A DNA stretch of 64,000 nt, from assembly GCA_036501085.1 (NCBI GenBank), contig DASYAZ010000016.1:10494-74493 (forward strand), written 5' to 3'. Positions 7,854-17,700 of the stretch are shown here, one piece after another. How positions within the stretch are numbered: the stretch's first letter is position 1; the number at the start of each line of letters is the position of its first letter. Position numbers and translations under genes: made by a program. The DNA comes from GCA-003244245 sp036501085. Its GTDB lineage: Bacteria; Actinomycetota; Actinomycetes; Mycobacteriales; Pseudonocardiaceae. The notes beneath the pieces are model-generated. The model had not been told where the DNA came from, made no database searches, and saw nothing but the letters and a program-made list of their open reading frames with translations.

Positions 7854-9113
7854 TCAGGTTCGAACGAGCCGCAGCTCTTGCGGACCGTGGAAGATAAGGT
7901 CCTTGCCATAGCACACGGGATCGCTGGCCACGCGCAGCTCCGGAAGCAACGTCAGCATGGCATCAAGGCTTACTTCAGTCTCCACTCTGGCAAGGGCCGA
8001 GCCCAGACAGTAATGAATTCCCATGCCGAATCCACCGTGCTGACGGCGGGGACGGTCGAGCCGGAGGGTATCCGGCTCGCAGAATCGTGCGGGATCGCGA
8101 TTGGCCGAACCGAGCACAATCGTGATCTTGTCACCACGACTGACATCGTGGCCGGCTATGCGTTCGTCGCGGTAGGCCCACCTGGTTACCATCTGCGCCG
8201 GCGGGTCGAGCCGGACCAGCTCGTCGATCACATCCGGCGCCAGGGCCGGCTCAATGAGCAAGATATTGAGTATCTCTTTATTTCGCAGCAGCAGAAGCAC
8301 GATCTTGGACAACGCGTTTCGCATCGTTTCGTTTCCTGCCGCAAGAATGTGCACACACGTTCCAACCAGGAGGTCGTCGTCGACGGGGCAGTCACCCCAC
8401 TCTGCGGCGAGAAGATCAGACATGAGATCTTCGCGCGGAATGCGGCGACGCTCGGACAGGGCAGCCCGAAAATACTCGTCCAGCGTTAGCGCCGCATCCT
8501 CAGCAGTGGCTAGTCGATTCTTCCGGTTACCAGGACGGAAACTACTCCCTTCCTGCAGCGCCGTCGTCCGTTCACACATCCATCTCCAATCGGCACGCGG
8601 CACCCCGAGCGTCTCGAGATTGACCAGCATGGGGACGACCGTAGCGAATTCACTGACGAATTCGATACTCAACTGAGCCGAAATCCGCGCCACGAGATCT
8701 CGGACTATCTTCTCGGTTTTCTCGCGAAACCCTGCCCGCACTCGCTTCGCCAGACAATCACTGACTATCGAGCGAACCATGGTATGCCGTGGCGGATCCA
8801 TGAATACCAGCCAATTCTCGACGAGCGTACTGAGCACAGGGTGCTCTCGACCGACGATGGTCGCCGCGCCGGCCGCAGGAAGGGATCCGGGTACCGCGGC
8901 ACGGCGACCGAAACCGCGCCCGGTCAGCACCGTTGCCGCCGCGTCATAGCGCATCACGAGCCACTCCGGCTCCCGGCCGGTGCCGGGTCGCATGATCCGG
9001 TGCAGGCCATCAGCATCACGGAATTGCCGGTAGGTAGGATAGGGATCGTCGATATTGTCCAGCACTAATTCGTAGAATTTCTCCGCGTTCAAACCCGGTG
9101 CACCAGCGAGCAT
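7854..9113 (-). CDS. cytochrome P450 (StaP/RebP-like, chromopyrrolate-processing)
   Basis: This is a 419-aa bacterial class I P450. The I-helix motif is AAGNETM (normal acid-threonine pair), the K-helix ExxR is in DELVRLDPP, and the haem-binding loop is FGMGIHYCLG with the cysteine ligand. It starts at ATG 9113 after GGGGGAG, 29 nt from the chromopyrrolate synthase stop. In staurosporine, rebeccamycin and related pathways, the P450 beside this synthase performs aryl-aryl coupling of chromopyrrolic acid, in concert with a RebC/StaC flavoenzyme, to form the indolocarbazole core. The synthase before it and the RebC-like gene at 15190 support that role. Electron-transfer partners are not encoded nearby. 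Confidence 0.92.
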   Translation of the reverse strand: MLAGAPGLNAEKFYELVLDNIDDPYPTYRQFRDADGLHRIMRPGTGREPEWLVMRYDAAATVLTGRGFGRRAAVPGSLPAAGAATIVGREHPVLSTLVENWLVFMDPPRHTMVRSIVSDCLAKRVRAGFREKTEKIVRDLVARISAQLSIEFVSEFATVVPMLVNLETLGVPRADWRWMCERTTALQEGSSFRPGNRKNRLATAEDAALTLDEYFRAALSERRRIPREDLMSDLLAAEWGDCPVDDDLLVGTCVHILAAGNETMRNALSKIVLLLLRNKEILNILLIEPALAPDVIDELVRLDPPAQMVTRWAYRDERIAGHDVSRGDKITIVLGSANRDPARFCEPDTLRLDRPRRQHGGFGMGIHYCLGSALARVETEVSLDAMLTLLPELRVASDPVCYGKDLIFHGPQELRLVRT

Positions 9114-9142
9114 GCCAGCTCCCCCTTTCCATCGATATACAA

Positions 9143-12100
9143 TTATCCGGATCTCATGCTCAAGAACTCGTCAGCGAAGAAACGTAGCAACTGCGATACA
9201 GTCTCGGTCAGCCCGGTCACCTTCGCAGCGTCCGCAGACAACTCGGCGAACCTCGCCGAGAACCACTTGGTCGCCACATCGCGGCGGGCGATGAGCGGAA
9301 TCTCCCGATCCATCTCGAATGACGGCCCAGCGGTCCGGCCGGGACGCCCTGATGGCAACGTGACTATGTGCTCCCCGAGAGGCCGCAGGACACCGGTCAT
9401 CAGGTCCATGGCTGCGTTCATGAGCCGGGATCGACGCAAGCTCTCATCCGGCGCATTACCGAAATGCTGCACAATGAGCTGCATAACGATTGCATACGAG
9501 CGATTGAACAGCTCCATCACCGCCCTGGCGTCCGGGTTGGTAACCAGGTCACTGGCCAGATTTCCGGAACGCAACGTCGGATTGCGCATCACTGGATAGG
9601 CGGGATTCCAGGGTACCCGCCGACCACCGAGCCCGACGTACTCGGCGTTGAGCTGCTCCGAGATACGTAAAAACGTGTCAAAATGCGACTCCTCGCCCGG
9701 CGACAACGAGTCGATCATGTTTCCCTCTCCGTGCTCGGTGACGAAGTCGATCGCGAACACGGCGCTGGGGACGTCGTCGACCTCCAATTGGTAGTCCGGG
9801 TGAGTCACGTTGAGCGAATCACGCATGAACAGATGATGCTCGCCGCCCCCCCGACCCGGCTCGACCGCGATGACGTCGGGGATTCGCTGGATAGCGTCAC
9901 GAACAGCCGAGTACAGCTCGCTCAACGACCCGTACGGATAGGGTTTCACGGTCTCATGGAGAGAGGGATCAGCTCCCGAGATCTCGCGCACGAGCCCATA
10001 CGGCTGTTCCAGCGCGACGAACCGCTGCAGGCTCCCCCTCCCGAACGCCTCCAGGCAGAAATCCATGGGGACCGGTAACTGACTGTTCACCACTCCGAAG
10101 TCGATATTCGGCAAATGGAAGGGCTGGCCCGTGGCCATGATGATGTTGTTGATCACCAAGAAATGGATCATCTCTTCGCGTGCGACGCTCAGCAGATCGC
10201 CGCGCATCCCACCAGCCAACGAATGCGGGCCCTCACCGCATACCAGCCTCAGCTGCCGCGCGGTCCACTCCCCGCGCTCGACGTGGGTGACTCCGGCCGA
10301 GTGAGTCGGGAGGGACCACAATGCGTAGAGATACTGAAGCATCACTGCGAGCTCGATGGTGGCCGCCTGACGCAGCACCCGGCAGAGGTCCTCACGAGTC
10401 CTGATCGTGCCGGCCGCCACCGTGCCGGCTACCAGTGATGGAGGTACCTGCCGGGCCGCCTCGGTGACGTTCATAAACCGCAGCAGCAGATTGGTCTGCG
10501 GTATGGACATGTCCCGTGTCGAGGGCATATAGAAGGTCTTGTCTTTGTTTTTCGGGTCACACATCAACCAGATCAGCCGCGCATGCGTGGTGACCTTGGA
10601 GATGTCTGACAACCCCATGATCTCAGCCTTCATGAACGAGTACATCAGCTCGTAGTAAGCGAAAACGTCGCGGTAGACCCGGTCGAAAGTGACCTCCTCG
10701 AGCGGAACGTCGTCCAGGTACCAGGTGTCCGGCAGCACCCGGACGGACAGGAAACCGGCCGAGGACCAGTAGCGGAGCCGGTCGTCGTTGTCGTACGCCG
10801 ACGCAGCCGAGCCGGCCGCGTCCAGATCGCTCGGCAGCGGGGTGCCCGCAGGCAGCAGCAGGACCTGCGTCGCCCCGGCTCGGCGTCCCCGGATGCTCAG
10901 CATCGCGTGCCCGGTGTCGTCGGTGGACAGCGTGGCCACGGTCCGGTATCGGGCCGGCGAATCCTGCTGGGGAGCTGCGGCGAACTCAGCGATCGCAATG
11001 TCAGTGGACCGGGCCGTCGGTGCGCTGGCCTGCGGATCCAGTGGGAGCCCGCGGGGATTGAAGAACTGGTGGACCTCAATCCGGTCGACCCGCGCGGGGC
11101 GGCCGCGGACGAACGAGCGCACCGGGACCGTAACGGGGAAATCCTGCCCGGTTGCGGTGTTCGGATGCTCGAGGAACAGGCACACCTGGTCGGACTGGAC
11201 GATCGTCTGCTCCTCGGTGAGCAGCACGACCCCCCCGGATGTCAGCAGTTGCAGGGGCTCATCGGTGTCATCACCGCATCCGTCGAGTCGCGGCGCGACC
11301 AGCACACCCGCACTGTCCCGGAATCGCGGGCCCAGGTAGTGCGACCGCGGAAAGACCCCGAGCAGCCGGCCGGTGCTGGTGCGCAGTTCCAGGTCCCCCA
11401 GATCAAGCCGCGGACCCAACTGGTGGGTCGGCCCGGCCTGCCTGGTGGCCGCTCGGCTGACGACAGGAATCGCTGTGATCATGTTGGCCGTCACGTACTC
11501 CGTGCCCACCGAAACCGTGAGGTTGTGCAGCGAGGTGCTCTGACCCCGGCGGTGCAGCTCCCGTCCGGTCAGCAGGCGCCCAGCGGGATACGTGCGCATC
11601 TCCAGCGCTCGCCACGGTGCAATGGTTCCGTGCAGATCCCATCGGTCCGGTGCATCGTTGCCAACCGGGTTCGCCATGTTGAACAGCGCGAACTGCACGA
11701 GCAGCCCGCTGAACTCCGCGGTGCCGACCAGCTCCCGAAGCCGGGATACCGCAGCCGAGGCGGTACTGCCATCCAGCCAGTCCAGCCGATCAGCCTTGTC
11801 CAGCACGAACTGATACACAACGGATCGGGCGAACTCCCGCCCCAGCGGGTGGGCATCGGCGTGCAGCACATGCCTCGGGTTCTGCCAGCGCGGCGGCGAT
11901 ATGCCGTACACGTCACCGGTGGCCAGGTATCCAGAATCGTGCGAACGACCGGAGCGACCGAGGCTGAGCTGGCCGACCATGACCGCAGTGGTCCAGTTCG
12001 AGGCAGGGTCCACGTCGAACACTCTGGCTCGGTTCGCTGTGGTCGCCAGGTGGTCGTTGTAGTGGCCCCACAGGTCCAGCTGCCGGCCGACGGCGTGATC

Positions 12101-12421
12101 GGTGGTGTCGATCTCACCGGGCGATCGTTCGCTGCCGACCACCACAGCATCGATCCAGAAGTGCCCGTTACCCCCGAAGTTCCAGCCCTTCCGCACGCCG
12201 AAGCGCCCGCCGGCCGTGATCGTGCCATCCGGTTCGAATCGCATGCTGCACCGGTCGAGATAGTCGTGGTAATCCAGCGCGGGGCGCGTGACCGGAAACG
12301 GCCCGGAGTCGGTGAGTGCGCGGTGCGTGCCCAGGTCGAGTAGCCCGGACCGGGGTCCCGTGGGGAGCCGGGTGATGCCGGTACCAGCAAAATGCAGGCG
12401 TGGAAGGTCGAAGATGCTCAC
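9143..12421 (-). CDS. chromopyrrolate synthase (RebD/StaD/VioB family)
   Basis: This is a 1092-aa protein that couples two indole-pyruvate imine molecules to chromopyrrolic acid. The N-terminus (SIFDLPRLHFAGTG) is the conserved opening of the family. The C-terminal third is the ferritin-like iminophenyl-pyruvate dimer synthase domain, with ATIELAVMLQYLYAL and REEMIHFLVINNIIMATG helices. The start is the GTG at 12421, whose bases overlap the TGA of the upstream oxidase (GTGA), implying translational coupling. A longer open frame upstream is only the antisense-frame shadow of the oxidase. Length is close to StaD. The substrate is probably the imine from (chloro)tryptophan. Confidence 0.95.
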   Translation of the reverse strand: MSIFDLPRLHFAGTGITRLPTGPRSGLLDLGTHRALTDSGPFPVTRPALDYHDYLDRCSMRFEPDGTITAGGRFGVRKGWNFGGNGHFWIDAVVVGSERSPGEIDTTDHAVGRQLDLWGHYNDHLATTANRARVFDVDPASNWTTAVMVGQLSLGRSGRSHDSGYLATGDVYGISPPRWQNPRHVLHADAHPLGREFARSVVYQFVLDKADRLDWLDGSTASAAVSRLRELVGTAEFSGLLVQFALFNMANPVGNDAPDRWDLHGTIAPWRALEMRTYPAGRLLTGRELHRRGQSTSLHNLTVSVGTEYVTANMITAIPVVSRAATRQAGPTHQLGPRLDLGDLELRTSTGRLLGVFPRSHYLGPRFRDSAGVLVAPRLDGCGDDTDEPLQLLTSGGVVLLTEEQTIVQSDQVCLFLEHPNTATGQDFPVTVPVRSFVRGRPARVDRIEVHQFFNPRGLPLDPQASAPTARSTDIAIAEFAAAPQQDSPARYRTVATLSTDDTGHAMLSIRGRRAGATQVLLLPAGTPLPSDLDAAGSAASAYDNDDRLRYWSSAGFLSVRVLPDTWYLDDVPLEEVTFDRVYRDVFAYYELMYSFMKAEIMGLSDISKVTTHARLIWLMCDPKNKDKTFYMPSTRDMSIPQTNLLLRFMNVTEAARQVPPSLVAGTVAAGTIRTREDLCRVLRQAATIELAVMLQYLYALWSLPTHSAGVTHVERGEWTARQLRLVCGEGPHSLAGGMRGDLLSVAREEMIHFLVINNIIMATGQPFHLPNIDFGVVNSQLPVPMDFCLEAFGRGSLQRFVALEQPYGLVREISGADPSLHETVKPYPYGSLSELYSAVRDAIQRIPDVIAVEPGRGGGEHHLFMRDSLNVTHPDYQLEVDDVPSAVFAIDFVTEHGEGNMIDSLSPGEESHFDTFLRISEQLNAEYVGLGGRRVPWNPAYPVMRNPTLRSGNLASDLVTNPDARAVMELFNRSYAIVMQLIVQHFGNAPDESLRRSRLMNAAMDLMTGVLRPLGEHIVTLPSGRPGRTAGPSFEMDREIPLIARRDVATKWFSARFAELSADAAKVTGLTETVSQLLRFFADEFLSMRSG

Positions 12422-13866
12422 GCTGATTCCTCGATGTGTCCTCGGCGCCCGCCCCCGGTGAGCCGGCGCGCGAACGAGTCGATCTGGGCCACCGCGTCGA
12501 GCGCCGACTCGATCCCTGCGTTGACCCACGCCGGGCTGGTCGAGCAATGCTCCCCGGCGAAGAACAGCCGGCCCTGCGGGGATGCGGCCCGCTTGGCCTC
12601 CTGGATCCGTTCCATGTCGGACACGCCCCACCGCCGTGCCGCGCATCCCTTGTTCCACCGCCGCTGGCCCCAGGCCACGCTCACCGTTTCCAGCACCGCC
12701 GCCGGATCCCGCAAGGGAGGATGCAGCGCCGACAGCTCATCGATAACCATCGCGTGCCGGGCCGATTCTGCGAGTCGGCCAACCAGGTCGGCATCCTCAG
12801 CGATCGTGTAGCTGCCCAGTAACACCGAACCCTGACCCGCGCCGGCATCCGGGTAGTAGGTCTGACGGCTGAGGCCCCCCGATGCAGATCCACCTCCGGT
12901 GATACCGTCCCGACGCCAGAAATCCTCCCGGCAGTGCAATGCCACCTTGGTCGCCGAGCCGTAGTCCAGCGTCGCGATGGCATCGCGCTTGTCAGCGCTG
13001 ATTCCGGTCACGGGCAGCCCGCGGAGAACGGAGAACGGGATGGTGCACAGCACGATCGGGTAGCTCATTACCGACTGATCCGGCACACCGGCCAACCGGA
13101 GGCTCACCGCATCGCGCCGTACGTCGATACCGACTACTTCACGGCCAGTGCGGATAGCACCGCGAATCCGGCCGGCGAACCCGTCCACCAGCTGTTCCAT
13201 CCCCCCGACGAGGCTCAGCATACCGGTACCGGACTCCCGGATGAGGTCATCGAGAAAGCTCTCCAGCCGGCTGCTGCACGCACCTCTGAGCTGCGGGTAC
13301 ACCCTGAATGCCGCAGCAAGGTCAACCTGCTCATCCTGGTGGAAAGGGGCCATGCCCAACTGGTCCGCCAGCGCCAGGATTCTCGGAAGGTCCCCGCGAA
13401 CCAGCTTGCGTAGTTCCCGAGGAGCTAAAGCCCGCACCATCGCATGCAGCCATCCCACGAAAAGCAATGTGTCCCGCTGATAGACCTGCCCACCGGCGTA
13501 TCTTGTGATGTCCTGCACCAGCGGCTCTGCCGCATCACGGACGCGGACCACACGCGTACCGATCCGCAGGAGGTTGTTGGGATCGCTCAAAATACTACGA
13601 AAGGGCCGTAGCTGGTGGCGAAACCCGAGTTCGGCCACGCAACGCAGAGTGAACTTATGATCAGCAGGAATTCGCATGGCGCCGAGCTCGGCAATCGGAC
13701 CCTCCGGACCACCGAAACGTCGGGTGAACACCCGCCCCCCAATCCGGGTGTCAGCTTCGAAAAGGACAACGTCGTAGCCGAGCTGCTCGAGCTCGTATCC
13801 TGCGACCACTCCAGAGATTCCGGCACCCAAGATAGCGATCGTGATCTGCTCGTCATATGGTGACAC
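12418..13866 (-). CDS. FAD-dependent L-tryptophan oxidase (RebO/StaO type)
   Basis: This is a 482-aa flavin amine oxidase. The dinucleotide-binding motif ILGAGISGVVAGYEL is at residues 11-25, followed by RIGGRVFTRRF and, near the C-terminus, the LFFAGEHCS flavin-contact block. It oxidises (7-chloro)tryptophan to the indole-3-pyruvate imine used by chromopyrrolate synthase, to which it is translationally coupled. The GTG start at 13866 follows GCGAGGTG. It is the first gene of the minus-strand operon, and its promoter lies in the 261-nt divergent region shared with the O-methyltransferase at 14128. Confidence 0.94.
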   Translation of the reverse strand: MSPYDEQITIAILGAGISGVVAGYELEQLGYDVVLFEADTRIGGRVFTRRFGGPEGPIAELGAMRIPADHKFTLRCVAELGFRHQLRPFRSILSDPNNLLRIGTRVVRVRDAAEPLVQDITRYAGGQVYQRDTLLFVGWLHAMVRALAPRELRKLVRGDLPRILALADQLGMAPFHQDEQVDLAAAFRVYPQLRGACSSRLESFLDDLIRESGTGMLSLVGGMEQLVDGFAGRIRGAIRTGREVVGIDVRRDAVSLRLAGVPDQSVMSYPIVLCTIPFSVLRGLPVTGISADKRDAIATLDYGSATKVALHCREDFWRRDGITGGGSASGGLSRQTYYPDAGAGQGSVLLGSYTIAEDADLVGRLAESARHAMVIDELSALHPPLRDPAAVLETVSVAWGQRRWNKGCAARRWGVSDMERIQEAKRAASPQGRLFFAGEHCSTSPAWVNAGIESALDAVAQIDSFARRLTGGGRRGHIEESA

Positions 13867-14127
13867 CCGTGCACCTCGCTTACACGCTCGACCGCACGCC
13901 TATTGTGGCCACCGATCGTCGGACACACATCCCCAATCGCCGTCGCGAGGCAACAGCCGGAGAACACCATCCTGCTATGGTGCCCCCCTGCGCTTGGCCT
14001 CCATCCCACGCGGGTAAGTAGATTCGTACGGCCAGACCGGTGGATCTACCACAAATTGGCTCGCGGCGACGGCCCTGTTCTGCATAGTTAACTCGCACTC
14101 GATTGTCGTTCGGAGAACAGGAGAGTT
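13867..14127. promoter_or_regulatory. divergent promoter region of the bisindole operon and O-methyltransferase
   Basis: This 261-nt region has no credible gene. It must hold the promoters of the long minus-strand operon and of the plus-strand methyltransferase. It has a GTAGAT...ATCTAC inverted pair around 14020-14055 and two similar CGGAGAACA stretches (about 13960 and 14110). These are possible targets of the LAL regulator, but no consensus is known to me. Confidence 0.4.
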
Positions 14128-15171
14128 GTGAACGAGGCACAGCTGTCGACGAGCGTCCAAGAAAACCCATTGACACCCGATGCGATCATCGCCCTTGGGA
14201 CCGCCTTCTGTGGCTCAAAAGCGTTACTGAGCGCTGTAGAGCTGGGAGTATTTTCCGAACTGGCCGCGGCCGGCGCGCTCGATGGCGAGACGTTGCGCAA
14301 GCGATTGGACCTGCATCCACGCGGCGCGAGAGACTACTTCGACGCACTGGTGGCGCTCGGCATGCTGGAGCGCCATAACGGCCAGTACACCAACACCCCC
14401 GCGACCGGTCTCTTCCTCGATCGGTCGAAACAGTCCTATATGGGGGACGTGCTGGAGATGGCCAATTCGCATCTCTACGGTGCCTGGGGCCTGCTGACGG
14501 AAGGACTACGAAGCGGACTCCCACAAAATGAGGTTAACAGCGGAAAGAATCTATTCGAAGTGCTCTACACCAACCCGGTCACCACGGCACAGTTCGCCCG
14601 CACGATGACCGCGATCAGCATTAACACCGCCCGGGCGATCGCAGCTAAGTTTCCCTGGCACGATCACCACAGGGTGATCGATATCGGCTGCGCCGAGGGC
14701 GCGCTCCCCGTGCAGATCGCACTGGCACACGAACATATCACCGGCGGCGGACTCGACCTTCCGAAAATCGAGCCGATTTTCACGGAATACGTCGAGAGAT
14801 TCGGGCTCAGCGAACGGCTCCACTTCACTGTCGGCGATTTCTTCACCGATCCGTATCCACCGGCGGACGTGCTGGTCATGGGGCATATTCTGCACGACTG
14901 GGACCTCGACCAGAAACGTCTGCTGCTGCGCAAGGCTTATGAAGCCCTGTCAGAGGGCGGTGCGCTCATTGTCTACGACCCGATCATCGACGACGAACGG
15001 CGACGCAACGCTTTCGACCTTCTCATGAGTCTCACCTTGTTACTCTCGACATCCGGAGGATTCGAGTACACGAGCAGCGACTGCCGCGACTGGATGGAGG
15101 AAGCCGGATTCCGCGAAAGTTACGTAGAACATCTCGATGGTCCGCACTCGTTCATCGTCGGGCTCAAGTAG
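14128..15171 (+). CDS. SAM-dependent O-methyltransferase (dimeric, HDW motif)
   Basis: This is a 347-aa enzyme with an N-terminal winged-helix dimerisation domain (LGVFSELAAAG and DYFDALVALGMLE blocks) and a C-terminal Rossmann SAM domain (VIDIGCAEGALPVQIAL). The catalytic signature GHILHDWD is intact, with His as the base. The GTG at 14128 follows AGGAG. It is divergent from the tryptophan oxidase operon and convergent with the RebC-like gene. It is a close paralogue of the partial gene at the left edge. Likely function: O-methylation of a hydroxyl, or methylation of the maleimide, on the bisindole product. The position is unknown. Confidence 0.92.
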   Translation: MNEAQLSTSVQENPLTPDAIIALGTAFCGSKALLSAVELGVFSELAAAGALDGETLRKRLDLHPRGARDYFDALVALGMLERHNGQYTNTPATGLFLDRSKQSYMGDVLEMANSHLYGAWGLLTEGLRSGLPQNEVNSGKNLFEVLYTNPVTTAQFARTMTAISINTARAIAAKFPWHDHHRVIDIGCAEGALPVQIALAHEHITGGGLDLPKIEPIFTEYVERFGLSERLHFTVGDFFTDPYPPADVLVMGHILHDWDLDQKRLLLRKAYEALSEGGALIVYDPIIDDERRRNAFDLLMSLTLLLSTSGGFEYTSSDCRDWMEEAGFRESYVEHLDGPHSFIVGLK

Positions 15172-15189
15172 CGGATTTCCACTCGATGA

Positions 15190-16782
15190 TCAACTGCTAA
15201 CGAGATCGATCAAGAAATCAGGATCTTCAGGCAGGTTCATGCCACGCCAGGCAACGTGACCGTCTGGTCTCACAAGCACCTGTGAACATCCATAGAGGCT
15301 GGCGAGATCATAGTTATTAATATTCTCTACAGCCAGCGGGACCGCGTGATCGGCAAAAACCTTCCGCAGCCGCATAACATCGGGAGAGGGCAGGAAAGAC
15401 AGCAAGACGAAACCCTCGCCGAACAAGTCCAGCATCGACTTTCCCGGACGCAACCAGCCATGCGGCGCCCGGCCGCCGGGTAGCGCGCTGGTGACCCAGG
15501 ATTCACCGGCGACCTCGCGCGGGTCAGCTGCGATGAGGTGTGATCGATAGCGGTAGCCGAAGTGAATGTCGGGAGCGTCGAACTCTCGCTCCACTCCCCC
15601 GGCTCGCAGGCGCTCGCCCAACATACGTCTGGCTTGAGCACCAGCCGCATTGTCGAACGCAATCTCTGGCGGCAGCTCACGGCGCAATGTCTTACCCAAA
15701 TTCTGGTTGGACTGTTCAAGGCTTGCCTCGGCTACCGGCATCCGTTCACCTTCGTAGCTGTCCAGCAAACCTGGACCGGCCCATCCGGCTAATGCCGCGG
15801 CGAGCTTCCAACCGAGGTCGGCCGCATCGGCGATACCGGTGTTCATCCCGAAACCCCCTGAAGGAGACAACGTGTGCGCGGCGTCTCCCACAAAAAAAGC
15901 TCGATCATCCCGGTAATGATCCGCCACACGGTGGGTCAGATGCCACGGGACATCGGACAACACCTCGATAGGAGTCTCCCACGCGATGGCGGTATGGATC
16001 AGCTCAGTCGGATCGCTCGTTACCGAACTGTCCTCCCCCGAGGCGGTGAGACGGTAGAGCTCGTTGCCGTCCATCGCCCGAAGCGGATAGCGCAGGACCG
16101 CCGGTGAAGTCAGAAAATAAACGAGCGCAGCGGCTTCGCCGAGCTGCGCTCGGAGACTCGGCGCACGGAAAAGTATGTTGCGGAAAACGCGGGGTTTGTA
16201 ACGCGAATGGGCATTCACCCCGCAGGACTTCCGAATCCGGGAACCCGCGCCATCACACGCGGCGACATACACCGCTTCCACGGTGTGAACCTCCCCGGAG
16301 TCCAGGGCGGTCACCTCCGCCAGAAGACCGTCACTGCGCTGGATGATGCCATCCACCCGCCAGCGCAGCCGGATCGGCCCCTGTGGGTAGGTACCGAGCG
16401 CCTCGGTGAGCAGAGGGGCCAGCCAATGTTGCGGGCACACCTGCTCCGGTTCGGGCGTGAAGTGCGGCCGGGGGCGGGTACCGGTGGTACCGAAATCGAT
16501 CCGGTAGATCTCGTGCCCGCCGACTGCCGTCACCCACGCGATATCAAGGGGGTGGTCCTCGGGCCAGCCCGCCTGGCGGATCCGGTCGGCGAGTCCCCAG
16601 CGGCGGAAGAGCTCCATCGAGCGTGGCCCGACCGTGCCCGCCTTAGGATGATCGACACGTCCGTCCGTCTCCTCGAGAAGTAAGAAGTCGACACCTCGGC
16701 TTCGCAGATCGAGACCCAATGCCATCCCAACCGGGCCCCCACCCACGATCAAGACATCTGTCTGATGATGCGTCTCATGCAC
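15190..16782 (-). CDS. FAD monooxygenase, RebC/StaC-like
   Basis: This is a 530-aa class A flavoprotein: the N-terminal motif is VGGGPVGMALGLDL, mid-protein CDGAGS, then FVGDAAHTLSPSGGFGMNTGI and a C-terminal thioredoxin-fold-like domain ending in LVRPDGHVAWRG. Blocks such as GPRSMELFRRWG, ICPQHW-like CPQHWLAPLL and VFRNILFRAP match RebC as I recall it. RebC-type enzymes act with the P450 to fix the oxidation state of the central ring (dioxo rebeccamycin-type versus lactam staurosporine-type). The similarity appears closer to RebC, favouring an arcyriaflavin-type imide core. The GTG at 16782 gives the RebC length; a GTG at 16818 is less likely because it lacks a ribosome-binding site. Confidence 0.93.
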   Translation of the reverse strand: MHETHHQTDVLIVGGGPVGMALGLDLRSRGVDFLLLEETDGRVDHPKAGTVGPRSMELFRRWGLADRIRQAGWPEDHPLDIAWVTAVGGHEIYRIDFGTTGTRPRPHFTPEPEQVCPQHWLAPLLTEALGTYPQGPIRLRWRVDGIIQRSDGLLAEVTALDSGEVHTVEAVYVAACDGAGSRIRKSCGVNAHSRYKPRVFRNILFRAPSLRAQLGEAAALVYFLTSPAVLRYPLRAMDGNELYRLTASGEDSSVTSDPTELIHTAIAWETPIEVLSDVPWHLTHRVADHYRDDRAFFVGDAAHTLSPSGGFGMNTGIADAADLGWKLAAALAGWAGPGLLDSYEGERMPVAEASLEQSNQNLGKTLRRELPPEIAFDNAAGAQARRMLGERLRAGGVEREFDAPDIHFGYRYRSHLIAADPREVAGESWVTSALPGGRAPHGWLRPGKSMLDLFGEGFVLLSFLPSPDVMRLRKVFADHAVPLAVENINNYDLASLYGCSQVLVRPDGHVAWRGMNLPEDPDFLIDLVSS

Positions 16783-17700
16783 GGTGTCATCTCTCTTCAC
16801 GTCACGGACCGGCGACACGGTTCATTTGTGTTGTGACTGAGTGTGGTTCGTGGCCCGAGGTGTCGCATCCCGCGCAGTAGTGGGGTGAGGCAGGGCGGAC
16901 CCTTCGAAGCAGGGAGCCATCCTGCGCACGCACGCAGATCCCATGGCGGGTTGGGCACCGCAAACCAGTCTGTGAAAGGAGCCGGACGGAGTTGCCGGCG
17001 GTGTCCACTCCCCCATCGGGCACGGCGGGCGGCCAGACCGAACGGGCGCAGGTTGCGCATGACCGTTGATGTGACGATTGCAAGTCACCCACTCACGCTG
17101 AGTCTCAGGTGGGGGAACAAAGACTACACAAGTACGTAGGATACGGCCGGCCGGGACACCGGGTATCAAACAAAGCTTGATCAAACCTGTCCGGATAGAT
17201 CTTTGGTGAGGGATGTACGCTAGAGAGAGGGTCACCATAATCAGCTTTATATCGGGCTCGGAGTTGCGTCCGAAGCCCGACAGCTGAAGGGGGAGACAGA
17301 GGTGCGCGGAGAAATTTCGGAGGCCAGCGCCGACGATTATTGCACGTCACGCCCGGGCCGGATATGAGCAGATTCAGCGAAGAATTCCGAGTCGGTTTCC
17401 CGTTCAGCCGCACACACGGGAGACGATGTACCGGACGTGACCACGTTCCGCGCAAGCGCGCTTTCGAACCGGGCAGACCGGGACTAGAGTGCCGGCCTAC
17501 GCTCATGCACGTGCATATGCATGAACAACGGTCGACCTCATCCCCACCCAGCAGTTGTCAAGCACATTCCGAACTGCCGAGAACTCCACCGGTGTCGAAA
17601 CCAGATTCGCGCCACGGGATCTATCCGAGACCGCCCGTCGTCAACCGGCCAATCAGCCACGAAGGCGACGTCCACAAAGACCAGACAAGGTGGGAGCCGG
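16783..17700. other. 918-nt non-coding stretch before the cluster regulator
   Basis: I see no convincing gene here; the short open frames lack codon bias and recognisable motifs. It holds a TCGGGCT...AGCCCGA hairpin around 17255-17284 and several AT-richer patches that may be promoters. It should carry the promoters of the RebC-like gene (minus) and of the LAL regulator (plus), perhaps with a long 5' leader. Confidence 0.5.

Noticed and set aside
12422..12658. N-terminal extension of chromopyrrolate synthase
   Set aside because: It is the out-of-frame shadow of the oxidase gene; the family N-terminus begins exactly at GTG 12421.
16822..17238. 138-codon minus-strand frame in the gap before the LAL gene
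   Set aside because: Its composition lacks normal actinomycete codon bias, it has no RBS and no recognisable motif; the gap is treated as non-coding.
17521..17700. Upstream extension of the LAL regulator start
   Set aside because: It would add 60 low-complexity residues and has no RBS; ATG 17701 has GGGAG and a family-like N-terminus.
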